A stretch of DNA of 10,835 bases from Rhodospirillales bacterium (GCA_029240475.1 JAREAF010000120.1:1-10835); one strand, 5' to 3'. Positions 1-6,785 are shown, counted from the stretch's first letter. The notes: generated from the letters alone by a model not told the origin. Program-made: numbers and translations.

Positions 1-120
1 TTGAGAGCCACGGCGCAGACCTCGCTTTCGAATTGCCCATGCTGCGATGGAGGGCCGGCTGCGCGCTTCTGATCAAGATCACGGATTGGGGCGCGGGGGG
101 CCGGGTCCGCGGCGATGTTG

Positions 121-157
121 CCGACAGCTTGTCGGCAAGTCAAATGTATTGTATACA
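121..157 (+). promoter_or_regulatory. Putative sigma70 promoter with GntR-type operator on the -10
   Basis: TTGTCG at 129-134 and TATACA at 152-157 are separated by 17 bp, a good sigma70-like -35/-10 pair about 105 bp before the oxidoreductase start. The 8-bp palindrome TGTATACA (150-157) lies on the -10 and fits the half-site pattern YGTM-N(0-1)-KACR known for FadR/FCD-type GntR regulators. A second inverted repeat, CCGACA-GCT-TGTCGG (121-135), overlaps the -35. A repressor bound here would block RNA polymerase. The obvious candidate is the GntR-family gene at 2853-3442, which is now broken. Promoter and operator are pattern calls only. Confidence 0.4.
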
Positions 158-261
158 GGCGGCGGCTTTGGTCGGACGGCTTCCTGTTCCCGACTGGCCG
201 GATGCTCCGCCCCTGCAATCGCGACGGCGGTGCTGCTCTGGAAAGGGTGCCGACGCGGAAA

Positions 262-1626
262 ATGTCGAACTTGCAAGCGTTGGCAGCAAAGGGCCCGGCG
301 CAGCGGATCGTTGTGCAACCACCCCATGTCGAGCCGACGATATCTGGCTGGTATGCCACCTCCGGGCCCGAGCTGCCGCTCCTGCCCCAGAGAGGCGATG
401 TGGATTGTGAGTGCCTTGTAATAGGCGGTGGCTGGATGGGGCTTCACGCCGCTCGGCGGTTTGCCGAACTACGGCCGGACGCCTCAGTCATTCTCGTCGA
501 TGCAGGACGCATCGGGAACAATGCATCCGGGCGCTGCATGGGGTTTGCGATCGACCTTGCGCACAATCCGCGCGAACGCGACTTCGTGGAGGATGTGAAA
601 GGCAATCGCGAGGAACTGCTGGTCAACCTTGAAGGAAACGCATATCTCAGAAGCGCTGTCGAAGAACTTGGGGTCGAATGCGATTGGGACCCGCAAGGGA
701 AATACCACAGCGCGGCCACCGATCATGGCGTGGCCGATCTGCTCCGTTTCTCGCAGGCCCTGGATCGCATCGGGCAGCGCTACCGCTGGGTTGAACGCGA
801 AGAGATTCAGGCTCTCACCGGGAGCCGCCATTACATCCGGGCGCTGCACCATCCTGGTACCATTCTCCTGCAGCCGGCCAAATATCTGAAGAACGCAACG
901 CGGGTGCTCCCGAAGAACGTCACCGTCCACGAAAACACGCCCATCATAGCCGTCCAATTCGGAAAGCCGCGGCATGTCTGCGAGACGCCCACGGGCACCC
1001 TCCGGGCTTCGAAAGTCATCATCTGCGCGGCCGGATATCTGACCAAGTTCGGCTTCTTCGGCAACAGCGCCATTCCGGTTTACACCTTCGCAAGCATGAC
1101 GCGGCCCTTGAGCGAGGCAGAGATCCCCCGGTTAGGCGACCGGGCGGCCTATGGACTCATTCCGGCGAACAGCTTTGGCACCACTGTGCGGCGGACGAGG
1201 GACAATCGGTTGTTCTTGCGCAATGTCTATGCCTATGCACGGGACTTCAAAACGACGCGGCGAGACATCCTACAAGCGCGAAAGCAGCAACAGATCGCGT
1301 TCGATCGCCGCTGGCCAGGTCTTTCCTCCATCGGCTTCGAGGCGAGTTGGGGAGGCCTTCTCACCCTGGCTCAGAACGGCGGCATGGTCTTTGGCCAGCT
1401 CGCCGATGATGTGTACGGCGCAGCATTCTGCAACGGTACGGGCGTCTCGAGGGGAACGGCCTTTGGAAAGGCCGTTGCGGAATTGGCCTGCGGGCTCTCG
1501 TCGCCGGTAACCGAATTGCTGAAGAACCGGCGCAAACCAAGCAAGACCTACCCGGAAATCGTTACGTCACTCGGAGTTCGCTTCGTGACCGCGCGGCGCT
1601 TCAAACAGGCCGGCGAAGAGGTCTAG
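262..1626 (+). CDS. FAD-dependent amine/amino-acid oxidoreductase (DAO superfamily)
   Basis: This is a cytoplasmic FAD enzyme of the DAO superfamily (DadA, gamma-glutamylputrescine oxidase and D-hydroxyproline dehydrogenase-like enzymes), expected to oxidise a C-N bond of an amine or amino acid. The chosen start gives 454 aa. A Rossmann dinucleotide motif, VIGGGWMG, lies at about residues 53-60, an acidic residue for the adenosine ribose at D80, and the family's Ser/Gly-rich turn GNNASGRCMGF at 85-95. The C-terminal FAD-contact region starts at W363 (WGGLL) and runs through GTGVSRGTAFGKA. The ORF is open upstream to 115, but the upstream residues look non-coding in composition and the promoter-like elements at 129-157 would fall inside it. 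ATG 262, with GAAAGGGTG 13 bp upstream, is therefore preferred. The stop is 14 bp from the DapA-family gene, so the two are probably co-transcribed. Substrate unknown; base composition is less GC-rich than the nitrate genes. Confidence 0.85.
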   Translation: MSNLQALAAKGPAQRIVVQPPHVEPTISGWYATSGPELPLLPQRGDVDCECLVIGGGWMGLHAARRFAELRPDASVILVDAGRIGNNASGRCMGFAIDLAHNPRERDFVEDVKGNREELLVNLEGNAYLRSAVEELGVECDWDPQGKYHSAATDHGVADLLRFSQALDRIGQRYRWVEREEIQALTGSRHYIRALHHPGTILLQPAKYLKNATRVLPKNVTVHENTPIIAVQFGKPRHVCETPTGTLRASKVIICAAGYLTKFGFFGNSAIPVYTFASMTRPLSEAEIPRLGDRAAYGLIPANSFGTTVRRTRDNRLFLRNVYAYARDFKTTRRDILQARKQQQIAFDRRWPGLSSIGFEASWGGLLTLAQNGGMVFGQLADDVYGAAFCNGTGVSRGTAFGKAVAELACGLSSPVTELLKNRRKPSKTYPEIVTSLGVRFVTARRFKQAGEEV

Positions 1627-1640
1627 GGAGTGTGTGAGAA

Positions 1641-2513
1641 ATGGCCGATCTGAAAGGCATCAATCTGGCGATGCAGACGCCGTTCAATGAAGACGGCTCT
1701 GTGAACATCTCGGTCTTCGAAGAGCTGATCGAAAAGTACATTGCTGCGGGCGTGCATGGATTGGTGTTCGGATCAGGCACCGGACAGTATCCTTACCTGA
1801 CCGAAGCCGAATGCAATCAGCTCTACGAGCTCGGCGTCAAGCGCGTCGCCGGGCGCTGCAATGCCATATGCCAATCATCTGCTCTCAACATGGACGAGGT
1901 CATCCGGCGGTCCAAGCACGCGGAATCTGTTGGGGCAGATGCACTGATGATCCTTCCGCCTTACCTTGAGGGGCCGACCGACGACGACGGCATCTTTGAC
2001 TTCTACAAAGATATTGATGCTGCGGTCGGCATCGACATCGTCGGTTACAATATACCCCAAGCGACCGGTATTTCGGTTTCAGCCGAGCTATTCGCCCGCC
2101 TCAGCGAATTGAAGAACTTCAACTACATCAAGGACAGCGCCGGAGATCTGACCACGCACCAGGAATTCCTGCGCGCCAAGGGCTCCGTTCTGAACGGCTG
2201 CGACACGACAACGGTCTACGCTCTCATAGCAGGCGCCAGGGGTGCGATCTGGGGAGGTGCCAACTATATGCCGCACGAAGCGGTCAGACTCTACGATCTC
2301 GTCGTCGATAGGCAGTATGGCGAGGCACTGGAACTCTGGGGACGAATGCTGCCCTCGCTCCTTTTCATCTGGAGGACGCATTACACGCCATCCGTGGTCA
2401 GGGCATCGCAGTTGCGGGGCTACGGAACAGGCAACGTCCGAAAGCCGCTCAAAAAACTCACGCAAGAGCAAGAGACAGCTCTCCGAGTCTCAATGAAACG
2501 GCTGCTCAACTGA
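1641..2513 (+). CDS. DapA-superfamily class I lyase/aldolase (not assigned to DapA itself)
   Basis: A 290-aa TIM-barrel protein of the dihydrodipicolinate synthase/N-acetylneuraminate lyase family, close to the usual family length. The Schiff-base lysine is K164 in YIKDSAGD and the catalytic tyrosine is Y136 in GYNIP. The signature loop normally written GTTGE reads GSGTGQ (44-49), so the first threonine of the DapA proton relay is replaced by glycine while the second (T47) is kept. That argues against true lysine biosynthesis and for a catabolic member (aldolase, dehydratase or deaminase on a keto acid). The start has a good ribosome site, TAGGGAG, overlapping the stop of the preceding oxidoreductase gene. 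Pairing of an FAD oxidoreductase with a DapA-family enzyme occurs in hydroxyproline catabolism, but no epimerase or semialdehyde dehydrogenase is visible here, so that assignment remains only a possibility. Confidence 0.88.
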   Translation: MADLKGINLAMQTPFNEDGSVNISVFEELIEKYIAAGVHGLVFGSGTGQYPYLTEAECNQLYELGVKRVAGRCNAICQSSALNMDEVIRRSKHAESVGADALMILPPYLEGPTDDDGIFDFYKDIDAAVGIDIVGYNIPQATGISVSAELFARLSELKNFNYIKDSAGDLTTHQEFLRAKGSVLNGCDTTTVYALIAGARGAIWGGANYMPHEAVRLYDLVVDRQYGEALELWGRMLPSLLFIWRTHYTPSVVRASQLRGYGTGNVRKPLKKLTQEQETALRVSMKRLLN

Positions 2514-2596
2514 GTTTATGTGAGCCAGGAGAACCCGCCGAACCCGGATGGCCGGTTTCATGTAGAACATTGAGAAGGCGAGGCAAGGAGATGCGC

Positions 2597-2829
2597 ATGG
2601 GAACTGGATCGACGTATGTAAACCCTGTCAGCATTCCCCTGGAGCTTATTTCCCGATGCATGCGCATGAAGGCGAATGGGAACAGATCTTCGTCCTTGAG
2701 GGATCGTTCCATGACGATCAGCGCATTATGAAAGCGGGTGATTTCGTATGCCGTTCCCCAGGTGCGCCGCATACGGCGGGCAGTGAGCAAGGCGCTACTG
2801 TTCTTCTCTTCTATACTAGAGCCGATTAG
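2597..2829 (+). pseudogene. ChrR-type cupin remnant, frameshifted and internally shortened
   Basis: A small cupin is recognisable but split between two frames. The frame from ATG 2597 (AAGGAG ribosome site at 2585-2590, 6 bp away) reads GSTYVNPVSIPLE, like the N-terminus of ChrR-like cupins. From about 2638 the homologous sequence continues in the next frame as PGAYFPMHAHEGEWEQ, then VLEGSF, AGDF and SPGAPHTAGS, and ends at TAG 2827. Metal ligands H-A-H with the following Glu, and the second-motif His, are present. The second frame has no ATG, GTG or TTG between its upstream stop (2563) and ATG 2656, immediately before the HxH, so it cannot be translated intact by itself. About 25 residues normally lying between the N-terminal strand and PGA appear to be missing, so I infer an out-of-frame deletion near 2634-2650. 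It was probably the third gene of the preceding operon. Confidence 0.6.
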
Positions 2830-2852
2830 GCGTCGCGGGTTGCAACGAGAGG

Positions 2853-3442
2853 ATGGCGGCGGAGCGGCGGATGGTTGAAGACACTAGGATGAAGCTGGCG
2901 AAAGGAACCGGTTGGAAGTTCGCCTACGAGACCCTGCGCGACGAGATCCTGTCGCTGGAGCTGAAGCCGGGGCAGATGCTCGACGAGACAAGGCTGGCCG
3001 ACCGCTTCGGCATGTCGCGCTCGCCGGTCCGCGAGGCGCTGATCCGCCTGGCGGGCGATGGCCTCGTGGTCACGTTGGCTAACCGCTCGACCGTGGTCGC
3101 GCCCATCGACATCGCCAGCTTCCCCAAATATGTCGAGGCGCTGGACATCGCCCAGCGGGTGACCGCCCGCCTGGCCGCCTCGCTCAGAAGCGAGGCGGAT
3201 CTGAAGACGATCGCCAAGCGCCAGAAGGAATTCGAGGCCGCCGTGCGCACCGGCGACCATCTCGCCATGTCGGAGGCGAACAAGCGTTTCCACATGGCCA
3301 TCGGCGGATGGTGGAAGCCATCCGCGCCAGGGACGCCGACCGCGCGGACGCGCTGGCTCATGCCCATACGCGGCAGTTCCGCGACAGCTTCATCGATTTC
3401 ATGAAGGAGAATTACGCCAGCGCCATGTCCCTGGCGTCTTGA
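2853..3442 (+). pseudogene. GntR-family (FadR/FCD type) regulator with out-of-frame internal deletion
   Basis: The intact N-terminal part is a winged helix-turn-helix of GntR regulators: LRDEILSLELKPGQ, then LADRFGMSRSPVREAL (about residues 49-63 from ATG 2853), followed by an FCD helical domain with EANKRFHMAI at 141-150. After that the reading frame becomes low-complexity nonsense and stops at 3404. The missing FCD C-terminus is present one frame over from about 3305: MVEAIRARDADRADALAHAH and then TRQFRDSF, ending at TGA 3440-3442. Normal family members have roughly 40-50 residues between these two segments, so a deletion that is not a multiple of three seems to have removed the middle of the effector domain, including one expected metal-binding His. 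The DNA-binding half could still be made. Start uncertain: ATG 2853, 2871 or 2889. It follows the cupin remnant directly and is the likely former local regulator. Confidence 0.75.
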
Positions 3443-3634
3443 GCGGCATAGCTCGGCGGCAGTCCGACGAGGCGGGGCCCGCCTATGCCAAGCTCCTGCC
3501 GCACCGGCAACAGGATTGAATATCGGCCTCGTCGGCACCGCCGATTAAGCCGCGCCACAACAGCCGCTGACCGGCTCGGGCGACGCCTTCGATATTCCCT
3601 CACCTTGGTCCGCGCGGCCTGTCCGCGGCGGAGC
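3443..3634. other. Gene-free junction between metabolic fragment and nitrate locus
   Basis: No supported gene. Open frames here are short, arginine-rich shadows. Visible items are a perfect GC-rich palindrome, AGGCGGGGCCCGCCT (3470-3484), and a weak ATCGGC/GCCGAT inverted repeat (3522-3527/3540-3545). There is also a tiny frame TTG 3516 to TAA 3548 whose residues (NIGLVGTAD) faintly resemble a Rossmann N-terminus but end at once. It may be debris of genes lost with the GntR damage. I see no terminator with a T-run. Confidence 0.4.
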
Positions 3635-3676
3635 TTGATCCTGATCAAAGCCGCCGCCAGCGCGGCCGCGTACCTT
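3635..3676 (+). promoter_or_regulatory. FNR/NarR-type box and class II promoter of the DUF2249 operon
   Basis: TTGAT-CCTG-ATCAA (3635-3648) is a perfect match to the FNR-family consensus TTGAT-N4-ATCAA. A -10-like TACCTT lies at 3671-3676, its first base 29.5 bp from the box centre, which places the box at -41.5 relative to a start near 3683. No good -35 is needed in this architecture. The first gene starts 20 bp after the predicted transcription start. The binder could be FNR itself, or the cysteine-less Crp/Fnr protein encoded at 6052-6753. Confidence 0.8.
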
Positions 3677-3702
3677 GCCCTCCGATGCGGAAGGAGCATG
3701 CG

Positions 3703-4473
3703 ATGCGATTTGCATCTGAGGAATGGACGGGCGAGAGCCGGCTCAGCGATGTGCTGCAGGCGGACCCGGACGCGTTGCGGCGACTCTCCGACATCGAGCC
3801 GCGCCTGGCGCATCTCCAGAACGAAGAGAGCGGCCGCCTGGCCCGCCTCGTCCGGCTCGACGAGCTCGCGCGAATGGCGGAGCTGCCTCTCGAAACGGTC
3901 ATCGCGGCGATCAAGGGAGACCCGATCGCGCGCTCGTCCAACCGGGCCGCGAGGGCGGAAGGGGCTCTTCCGATCGAAGAACCCGGCGCCGCCCGCCTAG
4001 ACGTCCGCCCGATGATCGCGGCCGGACAGGAGCCGTTCTCAGCGATCATGGCTGCCGCCGCGCGGGTCGAGGAGGGCGGCACGCTGCTGCTGGACGCGCC
4101 CTTCGACCCGGCGCCGCTGCGCCGCGTCCTGGCCGGGAAGGGGTTCACCTCGCAAGGCCGGCGCATCGCCGACGGGCACTGGCGCATCGCCTTCCGGCGC
4201 GGCAACCCGCCGGACGCGCCCGCGCCGCTGCGCACCGGCGAGGCCTGGGAAGAAGCGGACGGCACGCATCTCGACGTGCGCGGATTGGAGCCGCCTCAGC
4301 CAATGGTGCAGATCCTGGCGCTGATCGATGCGGGCGGAGTGGATCGGCTCACGGTGCATCATGAGCGCGATCCGCTGTTCCTCTACCCGGAACTCGACGC
4401 GCGCGGCTGGAGCTGCCGGATCGTCGCCGACACCCCGGGCGAGGTGCGCCTCGAGCTCTCGCGCCGCAAATGA
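3703..4473 (+). CDS. DUF1858-like / tandem DUF2249 domain protein
   Basis: A 256-aa soluble protein with two DUF2249 repeats after an N-terminal DUF1858-like helical segment (about residues 12-72, with ADPDALRRLSDIEPRLAHLQ). The first repeat starts at LDVRPM (99-104) and runs to about 166, and the second starts at LDVRGLEPP (190-198) and runs to about 254. The second keeps a polar HHERD motif (219-223). DUF2249 proteins are commonly found next to nitrogen-oxide respiration genes, but their biochemical role is not established; a metal or redox/regulatory role is speculation. ATG 3703 is chosen because GGAAGGAG sits 7 bp upstream; an ATG at 3685 in the same frame would lie upstream of that site. 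The stop overlaps the next start (ATGA), implying translational coupling. Expression is predicted from the FNR-type promoter at 3635-3676. Confidence 0.82.
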   Translation: MRFASEEWTGESRLSDVLQADPDALRRLSDIEPRLAHLQNEESGRLARLVRLDELARMAELPLETVIAAIKGDPIARSSNRAARAEGALPIEEPGAARLDVRPMIAAGQEPFSAIMAAAARVEEGGTLLLDAPFDPAPLRRVLAGKGFTSQGRRIADGHWRIAFRRGNPPDAPAPLRTGEAWEEADGTHLDVRGLEPPQPMVQILALIDAGGVDRLTVHHERDPLFLYPELDARGWSCRIVADTPGEVRLELSRRK

Positions 4474-5759
4474 GCGCAGCGCTGCCGCCTCTGGCCGGGG
4501 CCAAGGACCGGCTGCTGCCAGCCTCGGTCCCGGTGCCCTATTTTGCCGCGGCGCTTGCCTTCCATGGCCTGGCCTGGCTCTCGCTCGCCGCTGCGGCGGA
4601 GTGGGTGCCCGGCTTCGCGGGCGGCCTCGGACCGCCCCTGGCCGCCCTGCATCTGGTCACGCTTGGCGTCCTTGCAATGGTGGCCGTAGGGGCGTCGCTC
4701 CAGCTTCTGCCCGTCGCGCTGAGGGCGCCGATGCCGCTGCCGGTGGCGGCGCGCGCCGTGCATCTGCTGCTCGTCGCGGGGGTGCCCGTCCTGGCCTGGG
4801 GCATGGCCTCCGGGAGGGTGCTGCCGCTGAGCCTCGGCGGCGTGGCCGTCTCGTCCGGCCTGGCGCTGTTCGCCGCTCTCGCCGCCGCAGCGCTCGCCCG
4901 CGCGCGCGGGTCCAGCCTCGTCATCGCGCATGTCTGGACGGCGCTCGCCTGCCTCTTGGCGCTGGCGCTGCTCGGATTGGCGCTGCTCGGCGACTTCGTT
5001 CATGGATGGCTGCCGGATCGCGCGGCGCTGGCGGCGGTCCATCTCGCCATCGCGACTTACGGCTTCCTCGGGCTCCTCATCATGGGCCTCTCGCAGATCC
5101 TGGTGCCGATGTTCGCGCTCGCCCCCAACCCGCCGGCGCGGCCCGGCTGGATCGCGCTCGGCCTCGCCGCATTCGGAGTGGCCTTGGCGGGCGCCGGCTG
5201 GTTCCTGGCGGGCGCGATCGCCGGGCTTGCCGCCGCGCTGCTGCATACGAGTCTCATGGCGCTGGTCCTCCGACGCCGGGCGCGGCGGAGGCTCGGACCT
5301 TCCTTCGTGCTGATCGGGCTCGGCTGGGCGATGCTGCCGGCCAGCCTGGTGCTCGGCGCGGGCCTCGCCTTCGGCATCCTGCCGAGAGGCTTTGCGCCGA
5401 TCTTCGTCCTCGTGCTCGTCGGCGGCTGGCTGCTCAGCACCGTGCTCGGCGTGCTGATGCGCATCCTGCCCTTCCTGGCGACGCTCCATGCGGCCAAGCG
5501 CGGACGCCGTCTCATGCGCGTCGAGGAGCTTGGGGACGAGCGGCTGCTCTGGGTGCAGGTCGGCGCGCATCTCTCGGCGCTTCCCATGGTGGCGCTCGGA
5601 GCGGCCCTCAACGCACCGGCTCTGGTGTGGATGGGCGCGATGGTCGGAGCCGTCGGAGCAGGCGCATTCCTCCTCTTCGCCGGCCTCGTCGCCTGGCGGT
5701 ATTACGAGCTGCCGCCGCGCGCGGGTGCGCCGGCCGAGCTGAGGGAGCGCGGCGCGTGA
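4470..5759 (+). CDS. NnrS-like / haem-copper-oxidase-subunit-I-like polytopic membrane protein
   Basis: A 429-aa, strongly hydrophobic protein with roughly 10-12 membrane segments, rich in Ala, Leu and Gly. Histidines occur at helix starts in contexts typical of NnrS-like proteins: HLVTLGVLAMVAVGA (61-75) and HLAIATYGFLGLLIMG (191-206), with others at H98, H154, H178, H259, H340 and H367 that could act as haem or metal ligands. Proteins of this type are found in denitrification and nitrate clusters; NnrS is linked to NO tolerance and binds haem and copper. Family assignment is by pattern, and this may be a distinct sister family of NnrS, so I give no symbol. Its ATG overlaps the stop of the DUF2249 gene, and its TGA overlaps the GTG start of the DUF59 gene. 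The charged C-terminal tail ends in RERGA. Confidence 0.7.
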   Translation: MSAALPPLAGAKDRLLPASVPVPYFAAALAFHGLAWLSLAAAAEWVPGFAGGLGPPLAALHLVTLGVLAMVAVGASLQLLPVALRAPMPLPVAARAVHLLLVAGVPVLAWGMASGRVLPLSLGGVAVSSGLALFAALAAAALARARGSSLVIAHVWTALACLLALALLGLALLGDFVHGWLPDRAALAAVHLAIATYGFLGLLIMGLSQILVPMFALAPNPPARPGWIALGLAAFGVALAGAGWFLAGAIAGLAAALLHTSLMALVLRRRARRRLGPSFVLIGLGWAMLPASLVLGAGLAFGILPRGFAPIFVLVLVGGWLLSTVLGVLMRILPFLATLHAAKRGRRLMRVEELGDERLLWVQVGAHLSALPMVALGAALNAPALVWMGAMVGAVGAGAFLLFAGLVAWRYYELPPRAGAPAELRERGA

Positions 5760-6055
5760 CCCAGCGTGAAGACGAGGCCTGGCGGCGGCTGGGCTCGGTG
5801 CTGGATCCGGAGACAGGGCTCAGCGTGGTGGATCTTGGCCTCATCCGGGAGCTGCGCGAGGCCGACGGCGCTCTTCATGTCCGCATGACGCTCACCCATG
5901 AGAGCTGCCCCTTGGGCGTCTTCATTCTGGACTCGGTGCGCATCGCGCTGGCGCCGCTCTGCCCGGACGCCCGCCCGGCCGTGGAGCTCAGCTTCGATCC
6001 GCCCTGGACGCCGGACCGGATCACACCGGCCGGCCGGGCGGCGCTCAGGCGCTAA
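5756..6055 (+). CDS. DUF59/MIP18-family Fe-S cluster assembly-type protein
   Basis: A 99-aa protein of the MIP18/DUF59 family (PaaD, SufT and Fe-S assembly factor relatives), about the family's usual single-domain length. The hallmark DPETGLSVVDLGLI occupies residues 17-30. The conserved cysteine is C51 in ESCPLG, and the family C-terminal DPPWTPDRIT is at 81-90. Such proteins take part in maturing Fe-S proteins or multicomponent oxygenases; the client here is unknown, and NAR or NO-damaged Fe-S proteins would be natural candidates. The start is GTG 5756, overlapping the upstream TGA (GTGA), with GAGGGAG 8 bp before it. Its TAA (6053-6055) overlaps the stop of the convergent regulator gene. 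Confidence 0.85.
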   Translation: MTQREDEAWRRLGSVLDPETGLSVVDLGLIRELREADGALHVRMTLTHESCPLGVFILDSVRIALAPLCPDARPAVELSFDPPWTPDRITPAGRAALRR

Positions 6056-6753
6056 GCCACCTCGTCGCCGCCTTCCTCGCAATAGGCGCGCAGGCGATCG
6101 AGATCCTCCACGCTCACCGTCGCGCCGTGGGTCTCCACGCCGATCCCGCGCAGCTTGGCCAGCGCGCGCGAGAAGGTCTCCGCTTTCATCCCCAGCCGGC
6201 GGGCGATCAGCGACTTGTCGAAAGGCAGCTCGAAGGTGGCGTTGCCGGGCCCGGCCGGGCAGAACCGCAACAGGAAGGCGCCCACGCGTTGCGCCGTCGA
6301 TTGCACCTGGAGCTGCTCGATCTGGTGCACATGGAATCGCAGGCGCATCGAGAGGGAGGCCAGCATCGCCATGACCGCGCCGGGATCGCTCTCGAGCGCG
6401 CGGGTGAAGGCGGCGCGCGTGATCGGGATGACGCGGCCGTCGGTGGCCGCCTCGGCCGTCACCGGAAACTTGGCGCTGGCGAACATCGCGGCCTCGGCGA
6501 ATGTCTCGCCCGGCGCCACGACATTGATCACCGATTCGATTCCGCCCGGCGTGATCCGGGAGAGCTTCACCCAGCCGTCCAGAACCAGATAGAAGCGGTC
6601 GGCCGGCTCGTCCTGCAGGAACAGGGTGGCGCCGCGAGCGACCTGGCGCGGGCTGGAGCCGGCCAGCATGGCCGCCAGCGTCTTTTCGCCAAGGCGCTGG
6701 AACAGCGGCGCGTTCCGCACCACCGCCAGGTCCTTCGGGCTCAGTTCCGTCAT
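6052..6753 (-). CDS. Crp/Fnr-family regulator without Fe-S cysteines (NarR/DNR/NnrR-like)
   Basis: A 233-aa transcription factor with an N-terminal cyclic-nucleotide-type beta-roll (about 15-115, with the glycine-rich DEPADRFYLVLDGWVKL and PGETFAEAAMF), a dimerisation helix (about 120-158) and a C-terminal helix-turn-helix. The recognition helix MKAETFSRALAKL carries E192, S195 and R196, the E--SR pattern by which FNR-type proteins read TTGAT. The only cysteines are C165 and C225; FNR's N-terminal cysteine cluster is absent, so it should not sense oxygen by a [4Fe-4S] cluster. DNR and NnrR (NO) and NarR (nitrate/nitrite, next to narK in Paracoccus) are cysteine-less relatives. Divergence from narK1 favours NarR-like. 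No symbol given because the ligand cannot be told from sequence. It probably acts on the three boxes in this window. Confidence 0.85.
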   Translation of the reverse strand: MTELSPKDLAVVRNAPLFQRLGEKTLAAMLAGSSPRQVARGATLFLQDEPADRFYLVLDGWVKLSRITPGGIESVINVVAPGETFAEAAMFASAKFPVTAEAATDGRVIPITRAAFTRALESDPGAVMAMLASLSMRLRFHVHQIEQLQVQSTAQRVGAFLLRFCPAGPGNATFELPFDKSLIARRLGMKAETFSRALAKLRGIGVETHGATVSVEDLDRLRAYCEEGGDEVA

Positions 6754-6785
6754 GTCCCGTCCCCATGCGCGCTCGTCACGAGAGC

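Noticed and set aside
69..82. CTGATCAAGATCAC, a TGATC-N2-GATCA palindrome resembling an FNR box
   Set aside because: Each half-site misses the outer TT/AA base, and no -10-like hexamer occurs at the 29.5-bp spacing in either direction, unlike the three accepted boxes.
1..261. Open frames over the left edge, including one beginning ESHGADLAFELPML
   Set aside because: Could be the end of an upstream gene, but it is not recognisable and the frame runs on into sequence overlapping the oxidoreductase in another frame; no support for a gene.
2506..2790. 94-codon minus-strand frame opposite the cupin remnant
   Set aside because: No recognisable motif, and the plus strand carries clear cupin motifs over the same bases.
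2865..3317. 16-bp near-identical repeat, CGGCGGATGGTTGAAG (2865-2880) and CGGCGGATGGTGGAAG (3302-3317), one at the GntR start and one at the frameshift point
   Set aside because: The repeat would predict loss of the whole interval between copies, not the observed deletion beside one copy; likely chance between two Met-Val-Glu coding stretches.
3516..3548. Mini-frame TTG to TAA encoding NIGLVGTAD, reminiscent of a dehydrogenase N-terminus
   Set aside because: Only 10 codons; resemblance to a Rossmann start is too short to claim.
4383..5570. 395-codon minus-strand frame opposite the membrane protein
   Set aside because: Extreme Arg/Glu/Gln/His content is the antisense image of a hydrophobic GC-rich gene.
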